A DNA stretch of 64,000 bases from Zizania palustris (taxonomy: Eukaryota > Streptophyta > Magnoliopsida > Poales > Poaceae). Within the stretch, counting starts at the first letter, position 1; each line of letters starts with the position of its first letter. The notes beneath the pieces are model-generated. The model searched no databases and had not been told where the DNA came from. It saw only the letters and a program-made list of their open reading frames with translations. The stretch covers positions 13,036,594 through 13,100,593 of the forward strand of contig JAAALK010000082.1 in the NCBI GenBank assembly GCA_019279435.1, written 5' to 3'. The translations under genes and the position numbers were made by a program. Shown one piece after another: positions 11,707-23,044 of this stretch.

Positions 11707-12088
11707 TTAACTTTGTATTTTGTAGGAAGATGACCATAATGCCCCCTCTGATGAGCGCTAGTAGCCGATCGATATGATACGGGCCAGTATCGGCCCCTAC
11801 AAACTTGGGTGCTGGCATCCCTACTCCCATGGCGTGGGTAAATAGAAGACAGTCCTAGGTCATTGACCGCGTTGCAGGTGGTCAAAGCTACTCGATGAGC
11901 TTTGTAACCTTGTATAGGGCCTTCTGACTTCTAATTTGAAACTTGTCCTCGCAATGTTCTTTTCTTTGAACTCTCGAAACTGATCTCGAGATTTTTTGTG
12001 CCTTTTGCGAACGATGCTTCAGCATCGGCCATCTAAAGGCGATACCATTGGTATCGGCTATCTTGCGTGTAGATTTCTAGGTGTTTAT
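11707..12088 (-). other. 3' untranslated part of gypsy element
   Basis: About 380 bp between the antisense frame and the integrase stop. It holds the phrases cagcatcggcc and ggtatcggcta, a cgg/atcgg theme also seen in this element's LTR. No gene, tRNA or terminal repeat is recognisable. Confidence 0.5.
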
Positions 12089-13477
12089 CTAAACGCTTGG
12101 AAAGTATTTCTTCAAGTATTTTCCATTCAACAATTTCCCGAATACTTTTTCGTCCAAACCTTCAAGCAAATAGGTGTTTCTAGGCACCACTATATATATC
12201 CAAAATGGTCCATCCCAATTGAGGGACCACTTACCGAACTGATTGTTCTTAGACCCGATCGGTAAGATAAGTTTCCATACGATTTCTCCTTGTTCAAATG
12301 ATTTTGGCACCACCTTTTTATTGTAGAACCTAGCGACCCTTGCCTTATTTTCCTCAACGTTCTCAAGGGCTCTTAATCGAACCTATTCTATATCGTCTAG
12401 ACCATTTGTCATTAGATTATAATAATCATCGGCTATGAGTTGGCCTTGCAATGTGACGCTTATCGAGCCGATGTTATTTTCCCATGGTAATACTGCTTCA
12501 TGGCCATAGACTAATTTATATGGTGGTACTTGGGTGGATCCGTGACACGCCACCCGATAAGCCCAGAGTGCTTCTAATAGGGACCGATGCCATCGCCTCG
12601 GTTGTTCATTGATTTTATGCTTTATTAACTTGATCAAACTCTTATTGGATGCTTTCGCTTGACTGTTGTCCTGCACATAATATGGTTATGAATTTAAGAG
12701 CTTGATCCCCATACCGATTGTGAATTGCTGGAACTCCTCTGACACGAAAATTGTCCTCTGATCTGTGGTGATGGTTTGTGGGATCCCAAACCGATATATT
12801 ATATGTTCTTTGATGAATTCAATAGCATCAACGGATGTAACTTTCTTGAGCGGAACGTCCTCTACCCATTTCGTGAAATAATCGGTGGCTGCTATTATGA
12901 ACTTGTGACCCTTGCCTGACATTGGGTAAATATGGCCAATCATATCGATGACCCACCCTTTGAATAGCCATGGTTTAATTACCGGGTTCATTGCCGATGC
13001 AGGTGCCCTCTGAATGGCTCTGAACTTCTAACAGTCCTAACATCCCTTGTAATACCTTATGTAGTCTTCTACCATAATCGGCCAAAAGTAACCTGCTCTC
13101 CGAAGCAACCAGTTCATTTTCTGAGCCGACTGGAGTGTTCCACATATGCCATCGTGTACTTCACACATCACCACTTTTGCTTCTTCGATGCCTATGCACT
13201 TGAGGAGAACCCCATCGGTTGTTCGATGGTATATGTCTTCGTCGAGTAGGATGTATTTCGTTGCTTGATATTTGAGTTTTCTGGGTACCGGTGTTGAAGG
13301 ATTCTCCAAATAGTTAATAATGTCGTACCTCCAATCGTCGGCTTCTATCTCTGCGATCTCCACCTCGATTGGTCTGGCCATAGGCTTATATCCTGATGTC
13401 ATTTGGGCCAAATCATTCGCTTCTGAGTTCTGCTCTCTCAGAATATGAGTGAGAATGACACCTTGGTAACTTGTCAT
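12089..13477 (-). pseudogene. Gypsy integrase, broken
   Basis: Three minus-strand segments cover the integrase that would join element cDNA to chromosomal DNA. At 13037-13477 is the zinc-binding region with CEVHDGICGTLQSA and a terminal Cys. At 12686-12991 is the catalytic core, with Asp in VIDMIGHI and Asp in TITTDQRT. At 12383-12676 and 12089-12313 is the C-terminal part ending GKYLKKYFPSV. The catalytic Glu expected in the QAEA(S/T)NK-like segment reads Lys (QAKASNK), so the active site is lost, apart from the stops between segments. No chromodomain is visible at the C-terminus. Confidence 0.8.
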
Positions 13478-13483
13478 TACAGA

Positions 13484-14014
13484 CTAGCATAGATCATGGT
13501 ATTCTTTTAGTACGTCATCCTTGCATTCATACTGATCTGATAGTTGCTTCATAAATAACAAGGAGTCCCCGAGCATTTCAATCGTGTTAGCGCCCACTTC
13601 TTCCAATAGCTGTAACCCTTTCAACACTTCTTCATACTCGGCCTGATTGTTGGTGGAGAATGACTTGATAGTGTAGGTAAAATCAAATAATGCCCCCTGA
13701 GGGGAGACGATTACTAGGTCGATACCACATCCGTGCCAGCACACCGATCCATCAAAGAACAACATCCATGGTGCCGACTCAACATGGGTCACTACCTCAT
13801 CCCTTTGTTGAACTATGAAATTGGCTATCGCTTGCCCTTTTACCGCCTTAGCTGATTCATATCTAATATCAAACTCAGTTAGAGCGAGGACCCATTTCTC
13901 GATACGCCCTTTTAATATTGAGGCCAATAGCATGTACTTAATGATATCGGTCTTACACACTATGGTACATACATAAACAAAGCTTATCCACTGTAGGGTA
14001 TAGGGTCTCAACAT
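13484..14014 (-). pseudogene. Gypsy RNase H domain, fragment
   Basis: A 176-aa open stretch: the N-terminal part is the RT-RNase H connection (KTDIIKYML, then GRIEKWVLALTEFDI), followed by RNase H with FDGS carrying the first catalytic Asp, NNQAEYE carrying the catalytic Glu, and LGDSLLFMKQ carrying the next Asp. RNase H degrades the RNA strand during reverse transcription. A stop separates it from the integrase zinc region. The segment from 14015 to 14192 links it to RT with stops. Confidence 0.8.
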
Positions 14015-14192
14015 CTAGTAGCCTTCTGCAGAGATAGAATATTACCCTCTCCTTATCGACCTCCTAAATTAGAACTGCCCCGATGGCTTCATTGTCGGCT
14101 GATAAATATAACCTGAACGGAGTTCCTTTATGTGGTGGCATTAATATTGGTGGTGAACTTAAGTACTCTTTGATTTCGTCAAACGCCCTTTG

Positions 14193-15114
14193 CTACTTGT
14201 CTTCCAATGCAAACTCCTGATTAGGCTTCAACTTCAATAGCAGAGTAAACAGCTCTATTTTCCTTGAGAGGTCAGCTATGAACCTTCTGAGAAAATTTAT
14301 CTTCCCGATTAATGATTGCAATTTAGTTTTATCGGTAGGGGGTTGAGTATTCTTAATTGCCTCGATACTTTGCTGGCTTATCTCAATTCCTCTTTTGTGC
14401 AAAATAAAGCCTAGAAACTTCCCCGCCGATACACCAAAGGCACACTTTTTGGGATTCATTTTCAACACGTATTTCTTGGCCCTCTCTAGAACTTGATGTA
14501 GATCGGCCGCGTGGTCTTGAATGCTCTTGATTTTACCACGACGTCATCAATGTATATTTCCACGACGTCATGATAAATATAGATCATGGCTCTCTGGTAA
14601 GTCGCTCTAACATTTTTCAAACCGATGGTCCTCACCACCCACTCATATAGTCTGATAGCGCTCAAGCATCAGAAGGTTGTCATGTGGATGTCCTCCTCAG
14701 CCATGAAGATCTGATTATATCATGTGTTTCTGTCCATGAAGCTGATAATCTTGTGACCCGATGCAACGTCCACGAGCAAGTCCGCAATCGACATTGGGTA
14801 CTCATCCTTTGGGGTTTCTTTGTTTATCTCTCTGAAGTCAACACATATTCTGAGCTTCCCGCTTTTCTTCCATAATGGTACAATATTTGACACCTATTAT
14901 GCATATCGGAATGGTCTTATGAACATTGCATCATATAATCTTGTAATGTCGGCTTTGATATCTGGGTATATTTCTGCTTTGAACCGCTGAGGTGATTGCT
15001 TGAATGGTCGATATCCTTATTTTTTGGTAGCCAATATTCTACAATCGATCGTCTTAAACTTGGCATTTCATGATACTCCCATGCAAAGCAATCCCGATAC
15101 TCTTGAAGTAACAT
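14193..15114 (-). pseudogene. Gypsy reverse transcriptase, broken
   Basis: Minus-strand pieces: 14917-15114 is the RT entry region (QEYRDCFAWEYHEMP), 14193-14468 the thumb (MNPKKCAFGVSAGKFLGF). The catalytic YIDD is encoded at 14543-14554. Between 14555 and 14916 the frame is interrupted repeatedly, so palm motifs are only partly readable. Upstream, 15115-15370 translates in pieces as the protease-RT linker; no protease DSG/DTG is present. Confidence 0.8.
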
Positions 15115-15370
15115 GATTAGTCCATTTTTTTATCTCATCGGTGAGTTGGACACTTACGAAGGTTGGTCTCGGTCTATCACTAGGTCCGATGTCTACTTCT
15201 TGGAACTTATCGATTACAGCGAACCTTTGACCAAGTTTACCCCTACTTCATTGATGTCATCTTCACAAGGTGAACTTGGGCTGTTTACTGTAGGTCGGTA
15301 TGACTTCATCATTCGTAACTATAATGATGCCACTGTCTCAAGTCTAGCCTGATGGATGGATAGAGTCTAG

Positions 15371-15389
15371 GTCCCACTGGTCGTGCCAA
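15371..15389 (-). other. Primer-binding site of gypsy element
   Basis: On the minus strand TGGCACGACCAGTGGGACC begins a few bases after the LTR end. It resembles in layout the TGGCGCCGTCCGTGGGG site of the gypsy element at 62549, which supports its orientation. Confidence 0.6.
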
Positions 15390-15395
15390 AAAGTG

Positions 15396-16526
15396 TGTTG
15401 GTGTCTTTTTTTATCACACTTTCACACACGCGTGGCCTGGAAGATCTGCTTAGCTCTAGTGCAGGTCCTACAATCTCAAAAAAGAGTTCAAGGTGTGCAA
15501 ATCAGTTTGACCCTGCAACTGATAAGGAAATAGAGAAAATGACATTAGTAGCATAGCCGATCGACTATCAAGCTGATGATTGCGGTGAAGATAAAACAAT
15601 CGTGAGCGAATAATGCCAATCGACCATAAAGTCGATGACCAAGGCAGAGCAACCGTGGAAAACGCGTGATTGGCCGATGAGATGGACAATCTACGCATAT
15701 GGGTCGATGAGCATTTCCGGATGGCAGATAGGATATAACATTGATTTGAAGATAACTTATCGGCCTGTACTTCGACATAAATAAATAAAACATGCCAGAT
15801 AACATGTCAGTGTCCTCAAAATCATCACAATAACAAGATTGGACCTAACCAAGACAATAGCTAATCACGAGGAACTTAACAATACTTCAAAGCATTGGGC
15901 ACACTTTATTTAGATAAACAGTATACAACATGAAGAAGATACAATAAAAAGAGATGTCAGACCTAACTGATGAATCCTTAGACTACCACACCTAAATCAC
16001 ATCATTCTAAGAGATCAAACTGATGCAACCTTAGAACTAGCCAATATACTGAGATAAATTGGCGATCATATTGTTTCAACCGATGCCTCGAGAGATCAAA
16101 TTGATGAAGCCGTGAGAACACTAACCAAGTCGATACAATCGTTAGGGTGACTGAACTCACCTCTTCACCAGAGATCGGAACGATGCATCCCATCTCCGAG
16201 TGCCAAACCTCACCAGGATTAATCTTAGGAAGCCAAGGGTGGCGATGCGCCGAAGAATTGTTTATATGGTTTGTTGTTGTTTTTGACCTAACTAATGGAT
16301 ACATATTTATAGTCCGGAGACTTGCCATCGAAGCAATCTACCCTAACCGATTTCGTATAATCTTTATCTTTCTTTCAGATTTATCTCCATCGGTTTCTTC
16401 ATATCCGATCATGTTACACGTCATGGACAGACTTCTTTGACCATTTTTGATCGGACCTCTTTGACTTCTTTTGACCGTATGGTATTCTTGGTGGGTCCTG
16501 GGCTTTACCAAATTTTGGTGTCAGCA
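15396..16526 (-). repeat. 5' LTR of gypsy element, 1131 bp
   Basis: Bounded by TGTTGGTGTC at 15396 and GGTGTCAGCA at 16526. It is related along its length, inverted, to the solo LTR at 23203-24302. On the minus strand a TATA box (TATAAATA) lies at 16304-16311. Short frames inside are not supported as genes. Confidence 0.8.
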
Positions 16527-18842
16527 AATACTCAGGTATTTGCATGCTTACCAAATGGTAGACAATCAAATTTGGCTAAAACCATGTAGGATTCCATATC
16601 TACAACAAATGGACTTATGAGCACAACAATGTTATAAACTGTAGGAAAATGTATCATCTGTGAATAGAATGTAGGAAACCATTTATTGTTGTTGGAATAT
16701 AAAGTGAGTTGTCATCTTTCCCTATAACCTAAGCTTTGGGGTTGAATGGATTGACATATGTAGCCTAGTGTGGGTTAAATTGATCGGTACACACATGTAA
16801 ATCAATAATAATAGTCTGTCGTTGTAATCTTAGATCCATACTGTCATTTCTTTGTGTTAAATTACTCCTTCTAATCACATAACAATGTTTTTTTGTCATA
16901 AAAAACTGACAAAACTTCTTGTCTCCCGAATTATTTCTGTACTTGTACTAACTAAATCAAATCTTGCTGCTCCCAAGCCAAAATGGGAGCATAGTTTTAT
17001 GTTAAATCTATTCTCTTATTTAAAAATGGTACCAAAACCAAGTGAATGTTAACTTACTCCAAAAAATAAGCTAGGATCTGGTTATAAAGAAACTAACTAA
17101 TTCTGCAAAACATCGTGGCTAGAAACCAACTAATTCATAAATCCTAGAGCTAAGGAATCCTCTAAAAATCGCACGAGGAAGAAATCTCATACTCCTACGG
17201 CAAGAACTGATGGAACCTAAATTTTGAGGTCAAAACTTAGAAGCACAAACCAGAGACCACGACCTTCAGTGCAGGCCACCGCTCGCCGCTAGCCACCTCC
17301 ACACACCGCACGACCTCCGCGAGCAGTCGCACCCACCTCTCCTCCTGCTCCTCCGTGGCGGGAGGTGGCGGCATGCTGGCCTGGCACGGTGGGGAGGCAC
17401 ACGGAGGTGGCTGTGGCAGAGGAGGTGCACAGAGGTGACGGCGACTGGGAGGTGCAGAGGCACCGGTGACAGGGCTACGCTGATGAAAATTAAAAAAGCC
17501 GACAGAAATAGAACCTCATCATATATATGTGTAACCAAAGCCATATATAAAATACAAAATAAGATCCTATAATCAGAAAATTCATACAATAAACTTATTT
17601 TTACTTAATTATATAACTTTAATATATGTTGTTTTTTACAGAATATATTAAATATCAATGGATGGAAGACGAACATGCATATATGCGAGCAATACATATG
17701 ACGAATTGACAAAATTTATCGTAACCCTTGATTTACTTTTCACTAATTACTATTTAGTAATTATGTATATTAATATTTAGACATTGCTGAGATTTTATTT
17801 TTTTATCTGAGTAAGTACACGCTTAAGTTAATTCGGATGTGGTATGTAGCAGCGGTGCCTACATTGCACATCGTCCTAATCAACGGCCTTGTATATATGC
17901 AGCCGGTGATTTTAAAATCCTACTTCTCAAAGATCAATCTGAGCTGGTTCAATAATACATGCATGCTTGGTATGTAGTGTACTTTCTTCGTAATGAGTGA
18001 GAACTCAATTGTTTGTTCGTTAGCGTCGACCTAGCTAGAGCAATTTGTCACAATACATCGATTTCCACATGCATGCGTACAAGTGTGTACACATGCAGGC
18101 TGGAGCTATTATTCAGAAATCGAGCTCATCCCAGCTATGTGTGTATGGAGTATTGTTCACATACCATGCATATGCTCCATCCGGTGGGCGGTGGTGTATC
18201 TGCATGTCCATCGATCTGCCCATGATCAATAGCCTAAATATAAACTAAGAGTAAGAGTATATATCTATCTATAAGCAAGTTACTGTTTCTACCTAAAACC
18301 TTATATACAAACTATTATAAACTATGTTGATTTCTAAAAATCAATCAGTTTATAACAATATCTATCTCTATAATCTCAATTCATATATATTTTAAATGAG
18401 ATTTAAAAAGTGTTTCTACTTTTGAGAGAAATGAGAGGTAATTTAGAGGATAAGGAATCATTTATTAATACTATTGCGGTGTGATTTTTTAAATCAAAGA
18501 TCAGATTTGATCGTATACACACACCTATACAGCTGCATGTACGAAAAATGACAGCTTGAAGAAAGCAATGCTAAAACAATAGTCCAACCTTTCGTCCATC
18601 ATCCAGGCTGAAAAATAGTCGACGAGAGATATATCGAGCACTTGATATTATTGCGTAAAATGGACAGGAATATGCAGCTTGCCGGCACGAATGGATGACC
18701 GAATTCAACCCAGTCGATCTATTCCATCCTGGCAAAATCTTGTTTTATCCTATCTCTTGCAAACAACTGGCCCATGCATTGCATATCATGCACATCGATT
18801 AAGGACAACCAAGCAACCAGCAGCCATGCATGCTAGGTCGGC
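16527..18842. other. Intergenic, AT-rich, no gene seen
   Basis: Mostly AT-rich sequence between the gypsy LTR and the host gene promoter. A short GC-rich patch at 17266-17500 (repeats of ggaggtg, gcagagg) next to agccgacagaaat (17488) resembles the GC-rich core and subterminal motif of the CACTA element at 20551-22887, so it may be a CACTA remnant. The stretch 18240-18490 is very AT-rich with TATA-like runs. I see no supported coding region. Confidence 0.5.
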
Positions 18843-18850
18843 TATAAATA
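18760..18850 (+). promoter_or_regulatory. Promoter of the 8-cysteine-motif gene
   Basis: A TATA box TATAAATA lies at 18843-18850, 143 bp before the start codon, a normal plant distance with a short 5' leader. Just upstream are CATGCA-type RY motifs (cccatgcattgcatat, agccatgcatgc). RY motifs are targets of B3-domain factors; relevance here is inference. Confidence 0.65.
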
Positions 18851-18992
18851 CCAGAAGCCCCAATGCAAGTAAACCATCCCAAAGCAACACGAGCAAGCTA
18901 GCTAGCAAAAGCAGCTTATCTATCACCGGCCAGTAGCAACTGCTACAAGCTAGCACGATCCCTTAGTCACTTGAGTCAGTGTAACGAGAACA

Positions 18993-19397
18993 ATGGCTTG
19001 CAAGGTTGCTCCCCTTCTTGCTCTGAGCCTCCTCCTCTTCGCCGTCGCCGTGCACGGCTGCGCGCCTTACTGCCCCGGGCCTGTAGTAGTGCCGACGCCG
19101 CCCGTGGTGCCGACGCCGTCGCACCACCACCATCGCCGTGGCAGCTGCCCGATCGACGCCCTGAAGCTGAGGGTGTGCGCTAACGTGCTCAACGGAGTGC
19201 TCGGCGTGAAGATCGGACACGGCCCCGACGAGTGCTGCCCTTTGATCGCCGGGCTCGCCGACCTCGACGCCGCAGTCTGCCTCTGCACTGCCATCCGGGC
19301 CAACGTGCTCGGCATCCACCTCAACCTCCCCGTCGATCTCAGCCTCATCCTGAACAACTGCGGCAAGATTTGTCCATCCGACTTCACCTGCCAGTAA
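18993..19397 (+). CDS. Secreted proline-rich 8-cysteine-motif (LTP-like) protein
   Basis: 134 aa, intronless, intact. Residues 1-22 are a signal peptide with a Leu/Ala/Val core. Residues 23-50 are a short Pro/Val-rich linker ([12 protein letters not shown]) ending HHHHRR. Residues 51-134 hold the 8-cysteine motif: Cys52, 62, 81-82, 96, 98, 123 and 133, i.e. C, C, CC, CxC, C, C, as in hydrophobic-seed / 14-kDa DC2.15-type hybrid proline-rich proteins. Such proteins are exported to the cell wall, where the helical domain can bind lipids or stiffen walls. An extra cysteine, Cys127 in [10 protein letters not shown], and the Cys23/Cys27 pair are unusual additions. It is the only host gene in the window that looks intact. 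GC-rich codon use is typical of grass genes. The exact paralogue (RCc3-like root genes are relatives) cannot be told from sequence alone. Confidence 0.93.
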   Translation: MACKVAPLLALSLLLFAVAVHGCAPYCPGPVVVPTPPVVPTPSHHHHRRGSCPIDALKLRVCANVLNGVLGVKIGHGPDECCPLIAGLADLDAAVCLCTAIRANVLGIHLNLPVDLSLILNNCGKICPSDFTCQ

Positions 19398-20550
19398 TTA
19401 AGCTCGATCGATCTATCGTCAAATGCTCAGTTTCATGCAATGGCTGTCAGTTGTCAGCTGTCGAGGCAGCTAATTAAATTGCATGAATAGTCATGAATAA
19501 TTACATTTCCGTATTTACACTTCATACGTACGTTGTAACATGTATTGATTTTACCATCGATCATTGAATCAATGGACACTTATTTGTTGTGAGTTGAGTT
19601 GCATGTAAAAGTACTATTTATACCCAATACTATATTGTTGTGAAGGAGATATATATTGTATCATGACTCGTGACTTTCATGTTCGCTTTTCTTTCTTATC
19701 AAAATATAATCGCCACGTGTTATTCTCACTTCCTCTACCGTGATAATTTTTTACCATCTATCTTATTCATCAGTCGTCTATATATTATATCTACCCTATT
19801 AATTCATTCTATTTATGTCTATTGTCCTCCTATTTTTATGGATCTGGAACCAGCAAACAGAGCTCCTCCGCGATCTTGAGCCGCTCGGGCTATCTTCTGC
19901 ATATGTTTTTGTGTTAGTTTGTTAATTTGTTAGTTAATTTGATGGATCTGCTGCAGGGTAACCATGTTACAAAAGAAGGATTTGGTTAGCCTATGCGTCG
20001 GTAGTTCTCTACTTCTTTCAGAAAGATTCGTTATTTAGCAGCGACAAATCTAGAGCTCGAAATAAAATCAAGCATACAGGAATTACTCAAAACAAGTGAT
20101 GAAAAGGTTTAGATAGTTTTCATCCTAAACTGTTAAAAAAGAATTCGATTCGGATTTTTTATATGGATTCGGATAAAGATCATTTTACATGGAAATGGAT
20201 ATGAATATAATAGGATATTCGGTATAACTCTTATTCCCATTATTAAAAAACACATATGACCCCATTATTTATAAACCTTCAATTTGCTTAATTTTGCTTT
20301 AGAATTTGCACTCATTTTAGTCCCTCTTTCTCATTCACTCATTATCTCTCAAGAGAAGCCATCCTCTCACCGCCTCTGCCCCCAATCCCCTATAGTCACC
20401 GCCCCACTCGGCAGGGGCGGACCCACCATGGTGAATGTTTTGCAAAAAAATCATGTATAACATTTGCAAATCAAATCAAAAAGTGGATATTAGCATCCAT
20501 GGTTACACAAAACAATTCATTTCTTTGTGGAGAAAGAGCCTCTACACAAA
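19398..20550. other. 3' flank of host gene, no gene seen
   Basis: AT-rich downstream sequence. The 3' UTR and polyadenylation site should lie in the first 200-300 bp (gaatagtcatgaataatt at 19483-19502). A block at 20105-20235 with ttcatccta and repeated gattcgga / gatatgaat units resembles hAT (Ac-like) subterminal sequence and the block at 46014-46180. No ORF is convincing. Confidence 0.45.
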
Positions 20551-20730
20551 CACTACAAAAATGGCCGACGGAAGTTATTGGGGCATTTTGCCAAGTCAGC
20601 AAAAACAACAATAACTTCTGTCGGCTAATATATGGCCGACGAAAGTTAACGGAAAAAACAGAAAAAAGAAAAAACCCGTAACTTTCGTCGGCCAAACATT
20701 GGCCGACGAAAGTTAGCTTTTTTCTTTTTT
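20551..20730. repeat. Left subterminal repeats of CACTA element
   Basis: At least five units of the GCCGACG(G/A)AAGTTA type in both orientations (20562, 20610, 20634, 20680, 20701). They end at the CT-rich tract ttttctttttttcttt. Confidence 0.8.
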
Positions 20731-21032
20731 TCTTTTTTTTTCTTTTCTTTTTCATTTTTTTTCTAGTTCTCCCCTTCACATTCACATCCAAATTTCAATA
20801 TTTAGACAATTTCAGCACAATTTCACATCCAAATTACAATATGAATTTCAACATTTAGACAATTTCAACACAATTTCAGGTTATTTACAAACATATCACA
20901 ATAGTCTGTTGCTACTCTTATTCCTAGTTTGTCTAATCACAATTTTAGGGTCACTCGAAAAGAATTCACCAATTGCATACAACTCTGTCTGTCTCTCTGC
21001 CTATTGTTCCACTTGGAAAAACAGGCGTCGAT

Positions 21033-21912
21033 TTAACCAATCTTTGTGACTACATCACATACTGAATTCGACCTTCCAACTTCTGTAACCTGAGGCCTGC
21101 AACGATGAAGTACTTCAGATCACTGAACAGTTTTACAACCACACAAAAACATTCAAGTAGACATTCTAAACCAGATGACAGATTATAGCAATATCTTGTA
21201 ACATGCATACTTAATCGATGTCGTTCTTGAATTAAATGCAGTGCTGTAAAAATCAGACACTTTCTCCGCGCCTGAAAAACTTGCTAAGCATGCCTCCAAT
21301 GGGACTCTAGGCCTCACAATTTCTTCATTAGACCTGTCATGGAAACAAAGCTCATCAGTGCTCAATGTTGACAGCCTGTGACTTAGTGACCTCACATCTT
21401 CATGCAGGCTATCAAAGGCCACATCCATAAAGATATCAACCTGTCCATGAAACATTAAGATAAGAGATGAATGTATTGAAATAATAAATGCCTAACTAGT
21501 AGATCCATGTATTACTGGCATAACATTTGTGATCAAAGAATTTTCCATAGTGACACATAAAACATAAAGTAAGTTGAAGATACTGTGAATTAGCATGTGT
21601 TACCTTTGGATGCGCAAGCAGAATATGGACAAGTTCATGCCACTGAGATGAAAAGTAACTTGTCAACAGATGAAGACTGGCTGCTACAAGTGATGAATGT
21701 ATAAAAGGAGAAACACCAAGCTGATTTTCCTAATTTAAAACAACAGTTGTTACCAGAATTAGTATGAAATGATAATCTAAACAAGATCACATAGAAATCT
21801 GTAAATATGTTGGTGGCATTTGCCGAACCTTCTTCCAGTGGGAAAGAATAGATAACTCAAAAAATATCATATCCATGACTTGTTCAGATAATTTCACATC
21901 ATCGAGAAGAAC
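21033..21912 (-). CDS. Captured host-gene 3' end, four exons (Pack-CACTA)
   Basis: Four minus-strand exons with GT/AG borders read through in phase: 21829-21912 (28 codons), 21604-21729 (42 codons), 21211-21440 (76 codons plus 2 bases) and 21033-21096 (rest plus TAA), 504 bp in total. Every junction keeps the frame, giving a 167-aa C-terminal protein piece without stops. Visible stretches include LLDDVKLSEQVMDMIFF, SYFSSQWHELVHILLAHPK, then VDIFMDVAFDSLHEDVR, then SNSVCDVVTKIG at the end. Intron sequences are AT-rich as in plants. I do not recognise the parent protein; it looks like a helical domain of a conserved nuclear gene. A 5' exon could lie in the GC-rich part at 22250-22560, where a GT donor (CAG/GTTACT) is present, but no frame there joins in phase. 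Expression is unknown. Confidence 0.7.
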
Positions 21913-22249
21913 CTGTAAGAAATAAACATGTTTTACTCTCAGTTCTCACCACTCAATCTGATTAACCAGAGAGTAAAATGTATTTAGTAAATAAGTTAGG
22001 TTTGATTAACACGGGACATAAACATACCAATGACTAAACATGGCAAAAAAGAGTTGCATTACTTTATGTTGACATCATAAGAGAACAACAATAGGAGTAA
22101 TACATAGTTATATTATCTAATGATGTGATTCACTAGCTTAACATGAAATGAAAGGAAAAGAGTACTAAAAGCATATCATGATTCAAAAGAAAATGATCTA
22201 ACTATTTCTATGATGAAATGGACAAGCTTGAGTGAAATAACAAAAGAAG

Positions 22250-22560
22250 TAACCTGCTATCTTGGCCTTCCCCCTTTCTTTTCCATCGAGCGCCAGACGG
22301 AGGAGGCGGACGTCGGTGCAGGGCGTGGCACCTACCAGTGGGTGGGTGAAGACGGCGGCCGTTGGAGAAAAGCGGCGGCCGACGGTGCACGGCGAGGCGG
22401 CTACCGGCGGGCGGGCGAAGATGGTGGCCTCTAGGTGGAGGCGACGATCGTCAGAGCGGGGCAAGGCCGGGAGGTGCGGAGGGGACGGCCGGGAGGCGCA
22501 GAGGCGGGGAAGCGGGGAGGTGAGGCAGGGAGGTGGGGGCGGAACAACCTAGGGTAAAAC
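22250..22560 (-). other. GC-rich segment inside CACTA element
   Basis: A sharply GC-rich stretch next to the captured exons. On the minus strand it is open for about 89 codons (22198-22464) but with Arg/Pro/Ala-rich low-complexity content. It may be a captured first exon or CpG-rich gene start from the same or another gene. Coding is not demonstrated. Confidence 0.35.
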
Positions 22561-22619
22561 TAGGCGCGGGGAAAATAGGGCGCATGCTAGGAAAAACTAA
22601 GGCGCGCTGGTGGAAAAAT

Positions 22620-22887
22620 ATCTGCCATCGGCCACAGCCAAAGCGGACGGAAGTTAACTTTAACTTCTGTCGGCAAGAGTGAAATCCGAAGAAAGTTAAG
22701 TTAACTTCTGTCGTCTTTAATGTTGGCCGATGGAAGTTACGTCTTTTATTCCGGGTGGGGGCGAAAGCCTTTTAACTTCCATCGTCCACAGTGAAAAGCC
22801 GACGTAAGTGAATTAACTTTCGTCGGCTTTTCCGAAAGCCGACGAAAATTAAAATTGCCAATGAAAATTTCCTGTTTTCTTGTAGTG
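22620..22887. repeat. Right subterminal repeats of CACTA element
   Basis: A dense array of the same 16-bp unit in alternating orientation, e.g. gcggacggaagttaac, taacttctgtcggc, ggccgatggaagttac, taactttcgtcggc and agccgacgaaaattaa, ending at the terminal inverted repeat. Confidence 0.8.
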
Positions 22888-23044
22888 AAAGCACAATTCC
22901 CCATTGCCGTGGCGTGAGTTATTTAAGATTTTTTTTCATTTTTTTATCTTGGATTAGATGTCTTTTGTATGGAATGATATGCGTTAGTAAAACACCACTA
23001 TATAATTTAACTTTTTCATGTTCATGTTTCAGCAAGAGGAATAC

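Larger units (their letters stand above)
11315..16526 (-). mobile_element. Ty3/gypsy element, decayed and 5'/3'-deleted (minus strand)
   Basis: Read on the minus strand, the order is 5' LTR (15396-16526), primer-binding site, a short linker, RT, RNase H, integrase, then about 770 bp of 3' sequence. Gag and protease are missing: only about 270 bp separate the primer-binding site from the RT start, so an internal deletion removed them. The 3' LTR is also absent, the element stopping near 11315 against a Sirevirus LTR. Domain order RT-RNase H-integrase and the integrase ending in YLKKYFPSV fit the Tat lineage of gypsy elements. Every domain carries stops or frameshifts. Confidence 0.8.
20551..22887. 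mobile_element. CACTA DNA transposon, non-autonomous, complete
   Basis: The left end is CACTACAAAAATGGCC at 20551; the right end is TTTTCTTGTAGTG at 22887, i.e. CACTACAAGAAAA inverted. Flanks are AAA (20548-20550) and AAA (22888-22890), the 3-bp target duplication typical of CACTA elements. Both ends carry inverted arrays of a ~16-bp unit (GGCCGACGAAAGTTAA and variants), the usual transposase-binding subterminal repeats. No transposase (TnpA/TnpD) is encoded, so it is non-autonomous. The interior carries a captured gene fragment on the minus strand. Confidence 0.9.

Noticed and set aside
18679..18936. Small ORF upstream of the 8-cysteine-motif gene
   Set aside because: It overlaps the promoter and TATA box, with no homology or codon bias.
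20105..20235. A complete Ac-like transposon beside the CACTA element
   Set aside because: Only a weak end-like motif and subterminal-type repeats were found; no second end or 8-bp duplication.
22262..22552. 96-aa Arg-rich plus-strand frame in the CACTA element
   Set aside because: Low complexity in a GC-rich stretch; the captured exons read on the other strand.
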